A model generated the notes under the pieces. That model worked only from the letters and a program-made list of their open reading frames with translations. It did no database searches and had not been told where the DNA came from. Both the position numbers and the translations under genes were made by a program. A stretch of 64,000 bases of DNA from Bacteroides intestinalis (GTDB taxonomy: Bacteria > Bacteroidota > Bacteroidia > Bacteroidales > Bacteroidaceae). Positions 45,281-54,402 of the stretch are shown here, piece after piece (position 1 is the first letter of the stretch; each line of letters starts with the position of its first letter). The stretch is from the NCBI RefSeq assembly GCF_902364365.1, contig NZ_CABJDN010000001.1, forward strand, positions 62,001 through 126,000, given 5' to 3'.

Positions 45281-46090
45281 TTAGATAGAGAAAGCGTCAA
45301 AACCACCGTCTACTACTGACAAAGCACCTGTTACGAAGCTGGAAGCATCGCTGATAAGATAGTGGATGGTTCCGAACAATTCTTCCGGTTCGGCAAAGCG
45401 GCCGCATGGGGTGTGGGCAATGATAGTCTTTGCACGGTCAGTATAAGATCCGTCCGGATTAGTCAGCAGAGCACGGTTCTGGTTTGTCAGCAGGAAGCCC
45501 GGAACGATGGCGTTTACACGAAGTTCAGGACTGAATTTGGTAGCCAGTTCCGTAGCCATATAACGGGTGTAGTTAGCAATGGCAGCTTTGGCAGAACCAT
45601 ATCCTACCACACGCGTGAGAGGGCGCAGGGCCGATTCGGAGCAGAAGTTAACGATAACGCCTTTTTTATTCTTTGCCATCACGTCTACGAATGCCATTGT
45701 AGGCAATACCGTACCGAAAAGGTTCAGATCTACTACTTTTCTGAAAGCATCTACTTCCAAGTCAAGAATGGTTTTATCCGGAGCAATAGTAGCGCCGGCC
45801 ATATTTCCACCTGCAGCATTCAACAATATATCAATGGTGCCGAAACGTTCCAGGATAGCTTTCTTGTTTTCTTCCAATATTTCTTTGTTCAGGACGTCTG
45901 TTACCAAGAACATAGCCTCTGTCTTCTGGTTTAGTTCAGCCTCCAGCTCCTTACCGATTTCTTCTACACGGTCAAGGATTACGATTTTGGCACCTTGTTC
46001 TGCAAGATAGTTAGCAATACTTTTACCCAGGATACCGCAACCGCCGGTAACGATAATCACTTTGTCTTTAATGTCGAATAAGTTTTTCAT
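45281..46090 (-). CDS. uxuB: SDR-family D-fructuronate reductase (mannonate oxidoreductase, B. subtilis UxuB type)
   Basis: Reduces D-fructuronate to D-mannonate with NAD(P)H, one step before UxuA. Seen: Rossmann start VIIVTGGCGILGKSIA, NAAGG, catalytic Ser in VNFCSES, Tyr and Lys in VGYGSAKAA. The C-terminal signature PGFLLTNQNRALLTNPDGS with FVTGALSVVDGGFDAFS resembles the short-chain UxuB of Firmicutes rather than the long-chain E. coli UxuB. 269 residues. A KduD-like role on a lyase product is the main alternative. Same strand as uxuA and the lyase genes. Confidence 0.82.
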   Translation of the reverse strand: MKNLFDIKDKVIIVTGGCGILGKSIANYLAEQGAKIVILDRVEEIGKELEAELNQKTEAMFLVTDVLNKEILEENKKAILERFGTIDILLNAAGGNMAGATIAPDKTILDLEVDAFRKVVDLNLFGTVLPTMAFVDVMAKNKKGVIVNFCSESALRPLTRVVGYGSAKAAIANYTRYMATELATKFSPELRVNAIVPGFLLTNQNRALLTNPDGSYTDRAKTIIAHTPCGRFAEPEELFGTIHYLISDASSFVTGALSVVDGGFDAFSI

Positions 46091-46129
46091 GTCTTTTCAT
46101 TTATAAGTTTATTCTAAATCTCTGTGCTA

Positions 46130-46137
46130 CAAAAGTA
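46130..46137 (-). promoter_or_regulatory. -7 element TACTTTTG of the SDR gene
   Basis: Minus-strand TACTTTTG, 40 bases upstream of the ATG at 46090. A CGTTT/AAACG inverted pair at 46152-46169 lies just upstream and may be an operator. Confidence 0.55.
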
Positions 46138-46206
46138 GTGGAAAAGTAGTTCGTTTACTATAACAAACGTCTCAAAAAGGTGAACTCCTATATCAAAAAG
46201 TATTAA

Positions 46207-48540
46207 TTATTGCTTAAAAACGTCTTTTCTGGCTAATGCTTCCAGATAATAATAGTCTGCATAATTGAGAGGAACATCTATTTCATCACCTCCAGGATGG
46301 TGTCCGGTAGAGTGGAGTAACAGGAAGCCATAGCTTGTTTCCGGTTCGGCTTGGTAATGTTTGTTGAGGCTATCTACGATCTTGTCGGCAATGCCTTGAT
46401 AACGGTTGCTATCTTCTGTTGAAACATAGGTCTGGAGTTCATACAGGGCTGAAGCCATGATGGCAGCGGCAGAGGCATCGCGGGGAACGTTGGGAATACC
46501 GGGCGCTTTCATGTCCCAGTAAGGAATAAAGTCTTCCGGCAAGTTCGGTAGGCCGAAAAAGAAGTCTGCAATATGGCGTGCCTGTTGTAGGTAAGCCGGA
46601 TCCTTTGTGAAACGATAGCACATGGTATATCCGTATAATCCCCATGCTTGTCCACGGCTCCAGAAAGAATCATCGGCATAACCTTGTGCAGTCTGTTTGG
46701 CACGCACTTCGCCTGTTTCAGGGTCGTAATCTACTACATGATATGAAGAGTAATCCGGACGGAAGTGATTTTTCATGGTAGTATTGGCATGGTTTACTGC
46801 AATTTTCCAGTAAATGGAATCGCCGGTTTCCTGAGTAGCCCAAAATAGCATTTCCAGGTTCATCAGGTTGTCGATGATAACGGGATATTTCCATTTGTCA
46901 CGGTTATGATCCCATGAACGAATGCTCTTTACTTTGTCATTGTAGCGGGTAATCAGGGTTTTGGCACTTTGTAACACTACATCCTTATAAGAACGTTCAC
47001 CTGTTAACTGGTAAGCTTTCCCGAAACTGTTATTCATCATGAAACCCAGGTCGTGAGTACCTTTGTGCCATTTAGCCTCTTCTATCATCCAAGTATTGCT
47101 GATAGCTTCCTGACGCCAAAAATCATCGTTTGTATAAGCATATACTTGCCATAATGAACCGGGGAAGAAGCCCGAACACCAGTCGTGCGGATGTATCATT
47201 CGCAGTGAACCGTCTTTGTTGATACTCCGGGGCGTTACGCGGTGCTTGCATTGATTGTCAGCTTCTTTTCTGCCCTTATTTGCACATTTTATGGCAAATT
47301 GCAGTTGTCCACAGGCAAAGGCATATGCATTGTCTATATCATCAGGTTTTACCCACAATAGATTGAAACGGTCTTTCCAATCAATGGTGCGATGTGCTCT
47401 ATAAAGTTTCAGATAGTCTGTACGTTCCGGATTTAACAGGAAAACACGGTACAGGTCTTTGCAGAATTCCTGCTGTTTGTAATCCCATTCGCTGATTTGT
47501 TGGTAGGGCCATTCTTTTACATCTTTGCCAACGTATGGGGCTAAGAAGTCCATTGCCTTGTAGAAATTGCGACCGTCCGTTGATGTAGCGTTATCAATCG
47601 AAATGCCAATCTTCTGAGCCATAAGAAAAATATCGATGAAATGGGACAGATTGAACTGTGAATAGCCGAATGCAAGGGTACGGCGCAACTCATGTGGTTG
47701 CCTGCCATCCGGCTCGATCTGAGTGAAGATACGTCTTTGGGGGATAGCATTGATGACTTCTTGTGCCACTTTCACATTCCCTGCATATAGGGCGAAAGCG
47801 ATAACTTGTGCATCATGTGCTGTACTGTGGTTATTAGCCTGATTAGCTTCTTCCTGTCCTTGCGGACTATTCAGTATCCATGTCAGCAGTTTGCCGAACC
47901 ATGCTTTCAGTTGTTTACTGTCTTTGGGTGTGAAGGCTTTCGATTTTTCCAATAGTTGTACGGCATCCAGCATCTCAACGAACGAATAAGTATCGATAAT
48001 GCCATAACAGCGCCCTTTGTTGTTATGGTGTCCCGGTATCATCTGGGCATATTCCAGATTCGGGTTCATGCGCGTATCTTTATTGAAGAACCACGCCCGG
48101 ATCAGTTCAGTTGCCTTTTGGGCATACTTCTCGTCATTGCTGAAATACCAGGCAAGTGCAAGAGTGGTAACACGTTGGGCAGTTGCTCCGAGACGGTTCC
48201 GGTCCAGTTTGTTCAGCTCCGGGTTCGACTCGCCGTCACGGTTGATGTAGGGTAAACCGTCAGGCTTCGAGGGATCGGGCCAATAATAGCGTGCCTGGCT
48301 CATATAATCGTGCTTATCTCCGCTACCGGGCGTCTTTTCTTTCATCACAACGGATAGAGGTTGTACATCCAGCAACTTATCTGCTTCTGCCACCAACTCT
48401 TGATATGTGGTAGAAAAGTAGGGTTGGTGTAATGATTGTTTTACTCTTTGCAGATGTGCTCCATTCCAAATGGATTGTGCCTGAATATGGCCTACTGCAA
48501 GTAATAAACAGATAATAACTAAGTTAATTCTGACTCTCAT
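46207..48540 (-). CDS. Fusion of an alginate-lyase-family (PL38-like) lyase and a GH88 unsaturated uronyl hydrolase
   Basis: Two enzymes in one chain of 777 residues. Signal peptide (LLLAVGHIQAQS). Residues about 25-405 form an alginate_lyase-type alpha-helical domain (WPDPSKPDGLPYINRDGE, MIPGHHNNKGRCYGIID, NNHSTAHDAQVIAFALYAGN), as in PL38 glucuronan/alginate lyases. From about 410 to the end is GH88: HDWCSGFFPGSLWQVYAY, catalytic Asp in HDLGFMMNNSFG (about 497), and the second Asp in YADDSFWSRGQAWGLYGY (about 622). The lyase would make unsaturated uronyl ends and GH88 would remove them. Co-transcribed with GH2 (18-base gap). Specific polymer not certain. Confidence 0.85.
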   Translation of the reverse strand: MRVRINLVIICLLLAVGHIQAQSIWNGAHLQRVKQSLHQPYFSTTYQELVAEADKLLDVQPLSVVMKEKTPGSGDKHDYMSQARYYWPDPSKPDGLPYINRDGESNPELNKLDRNRLGATAQRVTTLALAWYFSNDEKYAQKATELIRAWFFNKDTRMNPNLEYAQMIPGHHNNKGRCYGIIDTYSFVEMLDAVQLLEKSKAFTPKDSKQLKAWFGKLLTWILNSPQGQEEANQANNHSTAHDAQVIAFALYAGNVKVAQEVINAIPQRRIFTQIEPDGRQPHELRRTLAFGYSQFNLSHFIDIFLMAQKIGISIDNATSTDGRNFYKAMDFLAPYVGKDVKEWPYQQISEWDYKQQEFCKDLYRVFLLNPERTDYLKLYRAHRTIDWKDRFNLLWVKPDDIDNAYAFACGQLQFAIKCANKGRKEADNQCKHRVTPRSINKDGSLRMIHPHDWCSGFFPGSLWQVYAYTNDDFWRQEAISNTWMIEEAKWHKGTHDLGFMMNNSFGKAYQLTGERSYKDVVLQSAKTLITRYNDKVKSIRSWDHNRDKWKYPVIIDNLMNLEMLFWATQETGDSIYWKIAVNHANTTMKNHFRPDYSSYHVVDYDPETGEVRAKQTAQGYADDSFWSRGQAWGLYGYTMCYRFTKDPAYLQQARHIADFFFGLPNLPEDFIPYWDMKAPGIPNVPRDASAAAIMASALYELQTYVSTEDSNRYQGIADKIVDSLNKHYQAEPETSYGFLLLHSTGHHPGGDEIDVPLNYADYYYLEALARKDVFKQ

Positions 48541-48558
48541 GGTGTTTTTGTTTTGAAG

Positions 48559-51234
48559 TTAATAAAGTTTCCTGAGTTTTATACCGTTCAGAAAGCTTTT
48601 TCCATTCCGAACAGGGAAGAGTATTTCAATTTTATTCCGAAAGTTTGTAATATTGTATCTTTTCCGCAGAGCATGAAAATAATCGTTTTCGCTACAAGGG
48701 GAAAAACTTTCTTCGATAGTTTGATCATTGATTATTATGTCGAATCTGTTTTCACGGTTTTCCACATCAGAATTACGACCTAATTGGTAAACTGTTGTCG
48801 CATTCTCACGGAATATATCTGTAAAAAGAAATTCTATTTCATAAACTCCGTTGGGAACATCGAAACGGTAGCCTTCAATTCCGTTGCGAAGAGTCTGAAA
48901 TAGAGGCCCGTCACTGGTATTCTTTATTTGTATCTGACTGCTTTTACTTTCTCCGCCAATATATCCCCAGCCGTTTTCAGTATAAGGCTGATCGGGCAAC
49001 CAGGTGAGATTACTTTCATCGGAAGTATAGAAACAATCACTTCCTACATTGATGGCAAGTTCTAAGTCCCGTAGATTTGTTTCATTTAAATTAGCAGGGA
49101 TAGGGGTAAAGTTTAAGCGGATTCCGTCTTCTACAAAAGAGATATCTTGGACGGCTTTTTTATTTTCTGCTTTAGCAAAGATAAAGTGTTCTTTTTGGCG
49201 GAATGGCACCTCAAATGTTACTGCAAAATTCTTGGTTTTCTGTTTGCCCAAAGACTTTCCATCTATAAAAAGCTCTACCTCAGGAAGATTAGTATATACT
49301 TTAACCGGTAATATGACCGACTCTTTCCCATGCTGTACACCGGCACGATGTGTCCAGTCGCGGCTGGCGATATGTAATACTGGAATGTCTTGACGCCAGG
49401 CAGCTTTATAATAATAGTATACATCTTTAGGAGTACGGTCTGAATATACCAATCCTTTATTATTGATCCGTGGCATAGACTCATCACGCAATGCGGAAGA
49501 GAAATCGATGAAATTCCAGTGTGTTCCACCACAGATGTAAGATGTTTCCTCCAGTACAGGCAGGTAATGCTCCAGATACTTCTGCTGGTATTCGATACTG
49601 AAATCAAATGCATGAGGTTGTAGCGAATGTAAGCGCTTGTCAGATCCTGCACCGTATTCGCTGACAATCATGGGGTGAGAAGGATACTTTTTGTGTTGTT
49701 CTTCCAGATACTGTTCGAATCCGGTGAGGTTACCTCCATACCAGCCTTGGTAAAGATTCCAACCGACAATATCGGTAATACTGCCTAAGCCAACTTCATT
49801 ATAGCTATTGCTACCATGGAAGGCCATAGTGCTGACACGGGTTGTATCTTCTTCTTTTAACACTACTTCCAGGCGATTGGCCAGTGCCAGTGTTCGTTCC
49901 AGTATGGGCTTTAATTCTTCTTCTTTTTTATAGCGTCGTTGAGTGACGAGTAAGATTTCGTTCATATATCCCCAAGTGATGATTGAAGGATGGTTATAAT
50001 GCTGGCGTATCATCTCCCGCAGATTGCGTTCGCAGTTCTCTGTATAGCCGGGAGTATCGGGTACAATGTCAATGATGGGTATTTCTTCCCAAGCTAACAT
50101 ACCGAGTTTATCGCACATTTCCAGTAAAGCATCATCTTGTGGATAGTGAGAGATACGGATGAAGTTGGCTCCCATTTCCTTCATCAATTTTATGTCGCGA
50201 CGGTGCATCTCATCCGTTAGTGCCACCCCAATGGGTTTCTGGTCCTGGTGACGGCAAATACCGCGTAGTTTATAAGGTTTTCCGTTGAGGGAGAATCCTT
50301 TTTCACCATCAAAACTAAACCAGCGGAAACCGGTATAGTGGTTACTTTGGTCAAGAATCGTTTTAGTCTTTTTATCACGTAGAATACTTTCCACCCTGTA
50401 GAGGTGAGGTGTTTCCGGAGTCCATAACTGAGGAGTTAAGATTGGAGAGGTTTCAGAACGGAAAGAATACTGTTCTCCGGCCTTGATCTGTATGGACTGT
50501 TTCAGGCTCTGGGCAATGCTTCCGTCAGGGTGATATATGATGTGTTCCAGTTCGAGTGATGCTTTCCGGATAGCATCATTCTTTATATCTCCATGGATAA
50601 GTATTGTACCTTTTTCCTCGGATACTTGGGGGGTACTGATGAAAATTCCCTCCGAACCATAATTCGTCAGATGGAAATGTTGTTTCGGGACAGCTGTGAG
50701 CCATACATCCCGATATATGCCGCCAAAGAATGTAAAGTCACCTGAAATAGGAGGGATATCCTGACGGGCATTATCTACACAAACAGCAAGAGAATTGGGA
50801 GTATTCAATGAGCAAAATGGGGTAATATCGAATGTGCAGGTAGTATATCCTCCGGTATGTTCACCTACCTTTTCTCCATTGATATAAATGGTGGCAGCTT
50901 TACTGGCAGCATCCAGTTTTAGAAATATCTGTTTTTCTTTCCAACTTTGCGGTATCGATATTTGCCGGCGATACCAGCCTGTTCCCCGATAATAATCCTT
51001 TTCAGTGTAAGCATCCGTATTCCAGGTGTGTGGCAGATGGACGGATGTCCAGTTTGCATCATTGAAAGCACTATCTATTGCTGCAGGGCATTCTCCTTGT
51101 AGGAATTTCCAACTGTCATTGATGGTTTGACTTTCTCGCTGTGCCTGTACGGTTGTCAGGAATAATAGAGATAGGGCGGTAGTAGCTATCCTGTGGAAAG
51201 CTTTCTGTCTGGATGTGTTTTCTTTCTTTTTCAT
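48559..51234 (-). CDS. Glycoside hydrolase family 2 (beta-galactosidase/beta-glucuronidase type) with C-terminal malectin-like domain
   Basis: Retaining exo-hydrolase, 891 residues, with signal peptide (FLTTVQAQ). Seen: the GH2 sugar-binding domain (GTGWYRRQISIP, AATIYINGEKVGEH), immunoglobulin-like domain, and (beta/alpha)8 barrel with acid/base Glu426 in TWGYMNEILL and nucleophile Glu526 in MIVSEYGAG. Further beta-domains follow, with a malectin-like carbohydrate-binding end from about 700. Its place between the lyase-GH88 fusion and the beta-helix gene suggests a beta-glucuronidase or galactosidase trimming side chains. It has its own promoter (51264-51271) behind the terminator of the upstream operon. 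Confidence 0.9.
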   Translation of the reverse strand: MKKKENTSRQKAFHRIATTALSLLFLTTVQAQRESQTINDSWKFLQGECPAAIDSAFNDANWTSVHLPHTWNTDAYTEKDYYRGTGWYRRQISIPQSWKEKQIFLKLDAASKAATIYINGEKVGEHTGGYTTCTFDITPFCSLNTPNSLAVCVDNARQDIPPISGDFTFFGGIYRDVWLTAVPKQHFHLTNYGSEGIFISTPQVSEEKGTILIHGDIKNDAIRKASLELEHIIYHPDGSIAQSLKQSIQIKAGEQYSFRSETSPILTPQLWTPETPHLYRVESILRDKKTKTILDQSNHYTGFRWFSFDGEKGFSLNGKPYKLRGICRHQDQKPIGVALTDEMHRRDIKLMKEMGANFIRISHYPQDDALLEMCDKLGMLAWEEIPIIDIVPDTPGYTENCERNLREMIRQHYNHPSIITWGYMNEILLVTQRRYKKEEELKPILERTLALANRLEVVLKEEDTTRVSTMAFHGSNSYNEVGLGSITDIVGWNLYQGWYGGNLTGFEQYLEEQHKKYPSHPMIVSEYGAGSDKRLHSLQPHAFDFSIEYQQKYLEHYLPVLEETSYICGGTHWNFIDFSSALRDESMPRINNKGLVYSDRTPKDVYYYYKAAWRQDIPVLHIASRDWTHRAGVQHGKESVILPVKVYTNLPEVELFIDGKSLGKQKTKNFAVTFEVPFRQKEHFIFAKAENKKAVQDISFVEDGIRLNFTPIPANLNETNLRDLELAINVGSDCFYTSDESNLTWLPDQPYTENGWGYIGGESKSSQIQIKNTSDGPLFQTLRNGIEGYRFDVPNGVYEIEFLFTDIFRENATTVYQLGRNSDVENRENRFDIIINDQTIEESFSPCSENDYFHALRKRYNITNFRNKIEILFPVRNGKSFLNGIKLRKLY

Positions 51235-51263
51235 GGTAAGATAATTATATGTGATATAATTTT

Positions 51264-51271
51264 CAAAATTA
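51264..51271 (-). promoter_or_regulatory. -7 element TAATTTTG of the GH2 operon
   Basis: Minus-strand TAATTTTG, 30 bases before the GH2 ATG and immediately downstream of the terminator at 51274-51318. Confidence 0.6.
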
Positions 51272-51273
51272 CT

Positions 51274-51318
51274 AAAAAAGGAGGCGGAAAATAAAGAAAC
51301 TGATTATTTTCCGCTCCT
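51274..51318 (-). terminator. Intrinsic terminator of the SusC-to-beta-helix operon
   Basis: GCGGAAAATA (51284-51293) and TATTTTCCGC (51305-51314) pair perfectly, and CTCC with TTTTTT follows on the minus strand. It separates the beta-helix gene from GH2. Confidence 0.88.
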
Positions 51319-51328
51319 TGCCCCCAAT

Positions 51329-51346
51329 CACAATCAAGTCACAATC
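51329..51346. promoter_or_regulatory. Two CACAATC direct repeats 11 bp apart upstream of GH2 promoter
   Basis: CACAATC at 51329-51335 and 51340-51346 (GATTGTG on the minus strand), one helical turn apart and 57 bases upstream of the GH2 -7 element. Vaguely similar to the GATGTAGT sites upstream of susC 2. Confidence 0.35.
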
Positions 51347-51413
51347 TTACTAATCCAACCTATCGAACTCTTATTAACCTTATTGCTAACTTAGTCTGAA
51401 TGGGAAAAACTTG

Positions 51414-54398
51414 TTATTTTAATCTTACTTGATAAAGTGAGGATATGGCTGTAATATAGAGCTTATCCCCGCTTATCAATAAAGATGTCGGGCGTTCGGG
51501 CACCTCTATTGTTCCTATAGCTTTGCCTGTGGAATCAAAAATAGAGATATCTCCGTTTGCTACATATACATTGCCGGTTTGGTCTGTTACTACACTACGG
51601 TCACCTCCATCTGCGAATACATGACTACGTTGTAAGAAACCTTGGGTATCTGTTTCCGAATGAATAACTCGTTGGTGATACTCATCCAGTGTATAGATTG
51701 TTTCTCCCGGAACGGCTTCCACTATAGATGAACAACGGAACAGGTCTTCATAATATGGAATAATAGTTACTCCATCCGGGGCTACAAAGCATTGAGTTGG
51801 TTTTCTACCACCGTAATATTCATTTTGGGTAATAGTCCGGTTGGCTAAATAACATACTTTCTGAGGCTTCTGTACCTGTGACATATCTACTAAAGGAAGT
51901 ACCTGAAAGCTATCATCTGCATTTTCAGGGCGGATTGAATAAAGCTTGGGAACGTAGGTGAATCCCCATAAGCCACCCGATCCACGCCATCCGAATAATG
52001 GCTGGTTGTCATTGCGTGTATCATCATTTTTATAACCGGGTTGAGATATGTATTTGGTGACAACAATCAGGTTGTCCTGCGTATCACAGGTCAGTGCCAC
52101 TGCATTCCAGGGGAAATCGGTAATGGAAGTCACTTGCCCGCTTTTAATATCCAGTTTGTAGATACGTCGCATACGATATTCGCAGAAATAGATATTGCCT
52201 TGGCTGTCTTTAGTCAATCCGTCAATGAATTCAAAGCCGGTGACTATAATCTCAGCTTTTCCTATTTCATTGTTCAATGAGTATTTCCGGTTCTCTTTGC
52301 CGGTCAGTTGCAGTCGTGCCAATTCCCAGCGACGTGCTTCATGCCGACTATTTACATCATACAGGCTGGCATTGGAAGTAAATTTCACGCGGGCATGGGC
52401 ATAATTATGCAGGTTGAGAAATTCAATGTCTTTGCAATTCCAGGTTCGTATAGCTGATGGATAAGACTTCAACATGCGTGATACACGGTAAGAGTAGAAA
52501 TTAGCGAAAGTCAGGTTACGGCAATCAATCAAGTCCAATGGCTGTGTGTCGATACCTTCAGCTTCTACTTCAAACTGAAAATCATAGATTTTCCAGTTGG
52601 CAACGTTACGAAAGATTGCTTCATTACGTAAGTGATGTTCCAGAGACATTCCATAGATGCGTCCGGGCGTTTCGGTATGGCTCACATAAAGACCTGCCGA
52701 GCTATATTCATTAGCCGTCCATAAATCCCGGAAAGTACCTCCGCCTCCGTTGGTAATCCATAAACTCCAATGTTGGTTATCCCAGGCACGGGTTATCAGG
52801 TCATGAGTTTCCGGAGTTACAGGCATAGGCTTTTCTAATGGATTGGCTGCACTTTGCCCGTTATAGAAGAAGCGGTTCTTATCATGTCCGCTGAATTTTA
52901 CATCGTATAAGTATGAACCTTCACCTGCCATCCATTTACAATTTACAGCCCGATAATTATATGCATCAGCGTTGAGGAAGATACCACATACGATATTAGT
53001 ACCTCCTTTGGGAGCCGTTAACTGTGCCTGAGGTGCTCCAAAACCACTAAATGCAGGATTACCGCCTAGTGTTAACAGGATAGTGGTTCCGGGGTGTAGT
53101 CCGATTATATTTGTATTCGGCTCTAAAACTAATGGATCTTTGACCACATACCATCCTTGCGGAATATAGATATTCGTATATTTCTTTATGGCTTCCCGGA
53201 ATATTTCCGTATCATCGCTAAATCCGTCTCCTTTGGCACCCAAATCCCGAATATTGACCCAATGATTCATTGTAGGGAGCATCGGGGTATCACTGGCATC
53301 CAGTGAAATAATATTCTTGATAGGTACGGTTTCAGCTTCGCGTACTATCTGGGGAATATCTTCGAGACTGTTAGCGTTGAAACCATAAGTGAAACGGGTA
53401 ATGCAGTAGGCCTTTCCCTTACCGGATACCTGTTCTTTTGTAGAACGTTCCAGAGAAAATACCGGAACATTTTTGCACTGTATATTTCGAAGATTGATTT
53501 GCGTAGCTGCATTGCCTGCATCGGTCAGAATGAGTCCCGTTTGTTGTACATTCTCAAAGATACAGTCTTCCATAAACAGGCGATCAGGTGCATCTTTTTT
53601 AATCTCTACAGCCACGGGTACATTCTTTACTTTCATGCGTACGATAGTCAATCCGCCTTCATTAGTCAGGATCGCACTTTTACGCTGTCCTTCAAAATAA
53701 CTGTTGAGTAGCATAATGGGCCATCCCGGGGCTGATTTATCCGTATCAATACCATATTCTCCTCCAAAGACGGATACGTTTTCCAGATGATTACCTGCAT
53801 CTACAATTCCTGCACGTCCTTTTCCTACGTGAATCGTCACATTGGAGATGGAGCAGTGCTGGGCAAAATGGGCGCGGATTCCTGAAGCATTCGGATTTCC
53901 ATCTTCAATACGAATATCTGCGTTTAGTAACGAACTATAAAAAGTTCCGGCATTAGCATCACTCACTGGACGTTCAGAACGGTAGTTTCCGCTGATGAAC
54001 CAGAAAAGATACTTCCCTTTATTTGTTTCATGCGTCACTTCCTGGAAACCGGGTGAATTTTTGCCAAGGACGAATACCGGACGTTTGGTCCCATATCCAA
54101 TGAGACGTATCCCTGAAGGTATATATATCGTTTTACTAAGTTTATAAACTCCTTCGGGGACAAAAAGAATACCGCAACCCGATTCTTTATGTTTGGCGGT
54201 ATTCAGTGCTTCTTGCAGAGCATCAGATACGTCCGTACTTCCATCTGGTTTGATAGGGAAGTATTCCGGAGTAAAATATACGGCTGCAGAGTCCACCGGT
54301 CGGTCGGTGAAGACCGACCGGGGATTTTGAGCTTGTATTCCTCCTGCGAGGAGCACAATTAAAAAGAAAATATGGATTCTGATACGATTCATGTGCAT
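51414..54398 (-). CDS. Secreted tandem beta-helix protein (pectate_lyase_3/GH55-like) with C-terminal SMP-30/NHL-type beta-propeller
   Basis: 994 residues with signal peptide (LLAGGIQAQ). Two right-handed beta-helix units each open with the pectate_lyase_3 pattern: about 40-340 (KPDGSTDVSDALQEALN, GILFVPEGVYKLSKTIYIPSG) and about 385-690 (NIRDLGAKGDGFSDDTEIFREAI, IYIPQGWYVV). The pairing is that of GH55 enzymes. From about 705 a beta-propeller follows (GFEFIDGLTKDSQGNIYFCEY, ALTCDTQDNLIVVTKY, SVVTDQTGNVYVANGD), like SMP-30/gluconolactonase or NHL repeats. Catalytic residues could not be assigned by eye. Probably a polysaccharide lyase or hydrolase of locus 2. Start could also be the ATG at 54392. 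Confidence 0.75.
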   Translation of the reverse strand: MHMNRIRIHIFFLIVLLAGGIQAQNPRSVFTDRPVDSAAVYFTPEYFPIKPDGSTDVSDALQEALNTAKHKESGCGILFVPEGVYKLSKTIYIPSGIRLIGYGTKRPVFVLGKNSPGFQEVTHETNKGKYLFWFISGNYRSERPVSDANAGTFYSSLLNADIRIEDGNPNASGIRAHFAQHCSISNVTIHVGKGRAGIVDAGNHLENVSVFGGEYGIDTDKSAPGWPIMLLNSYFEGQRKSAILTNEGGLTIVRMKVKNVPVAVEIKKDAPDRLFMEDCIFENVQQTGLILTDAGNAATQINLRNIQCKNVPVFSLERSTKEQVSGKGKAYCITRFTYGFNANSLEDIPQIVREAETVPIKNIISLDASDTPMLPTMNHWVNIRDLGAKGDGFSDDTEIFREAIKKYTNIYIPQGWYVVKDPLVLEPNTNIIGLHPGTTILLTLGGNPAFSGFGAPQAQLTAPKGGTNIVCGIFLNADAYNYRAVNCKWMAGEGSYLYDVKFSGHDKNRFFYNGQSAANPLEKPMPVTPETHDLITRAWDNQHWSLWITNGGGGTFRDLWTANEYSSAGLYVSHTETPGRIYGMSLEHHLRNEAIFRNVANWKIYDFQFEVEAEGIDTQPLDLIDCRNLTFANFYSYRVSRMLKSYPSAIRTWNCKDIEFLNLHNYAHARVKFTSNASLYDVNSRHEARRWELARLQLTGKENRKYSLNNEIGKAEIIVTGFEFIDGLTKDSQGNIYFCEYRMRRIYKLDIKSGQVTSITDFPWNAVALTCDTQDNLIVVTKYISQPGYKNDDTRNDNQPLFGWRGSGGLWGFTYVPKLYSIRPENADDSFQVLPLVDMSQVQKPQKVCYLANRTITQNEYYGGRKPTQCFVAPDGVTIIPYYEDLFRCSSIVEAVPGETIYTLDEYHQRVIHSETDTQGFLQRSHVFADGGDRSVVTDQTGNVYVANGDISIFDSTGKAIGTIEVPERPTSLLISGDKLYITAISSLYQVRLK

Positions 54399-54402
54399 GA
54401 GA

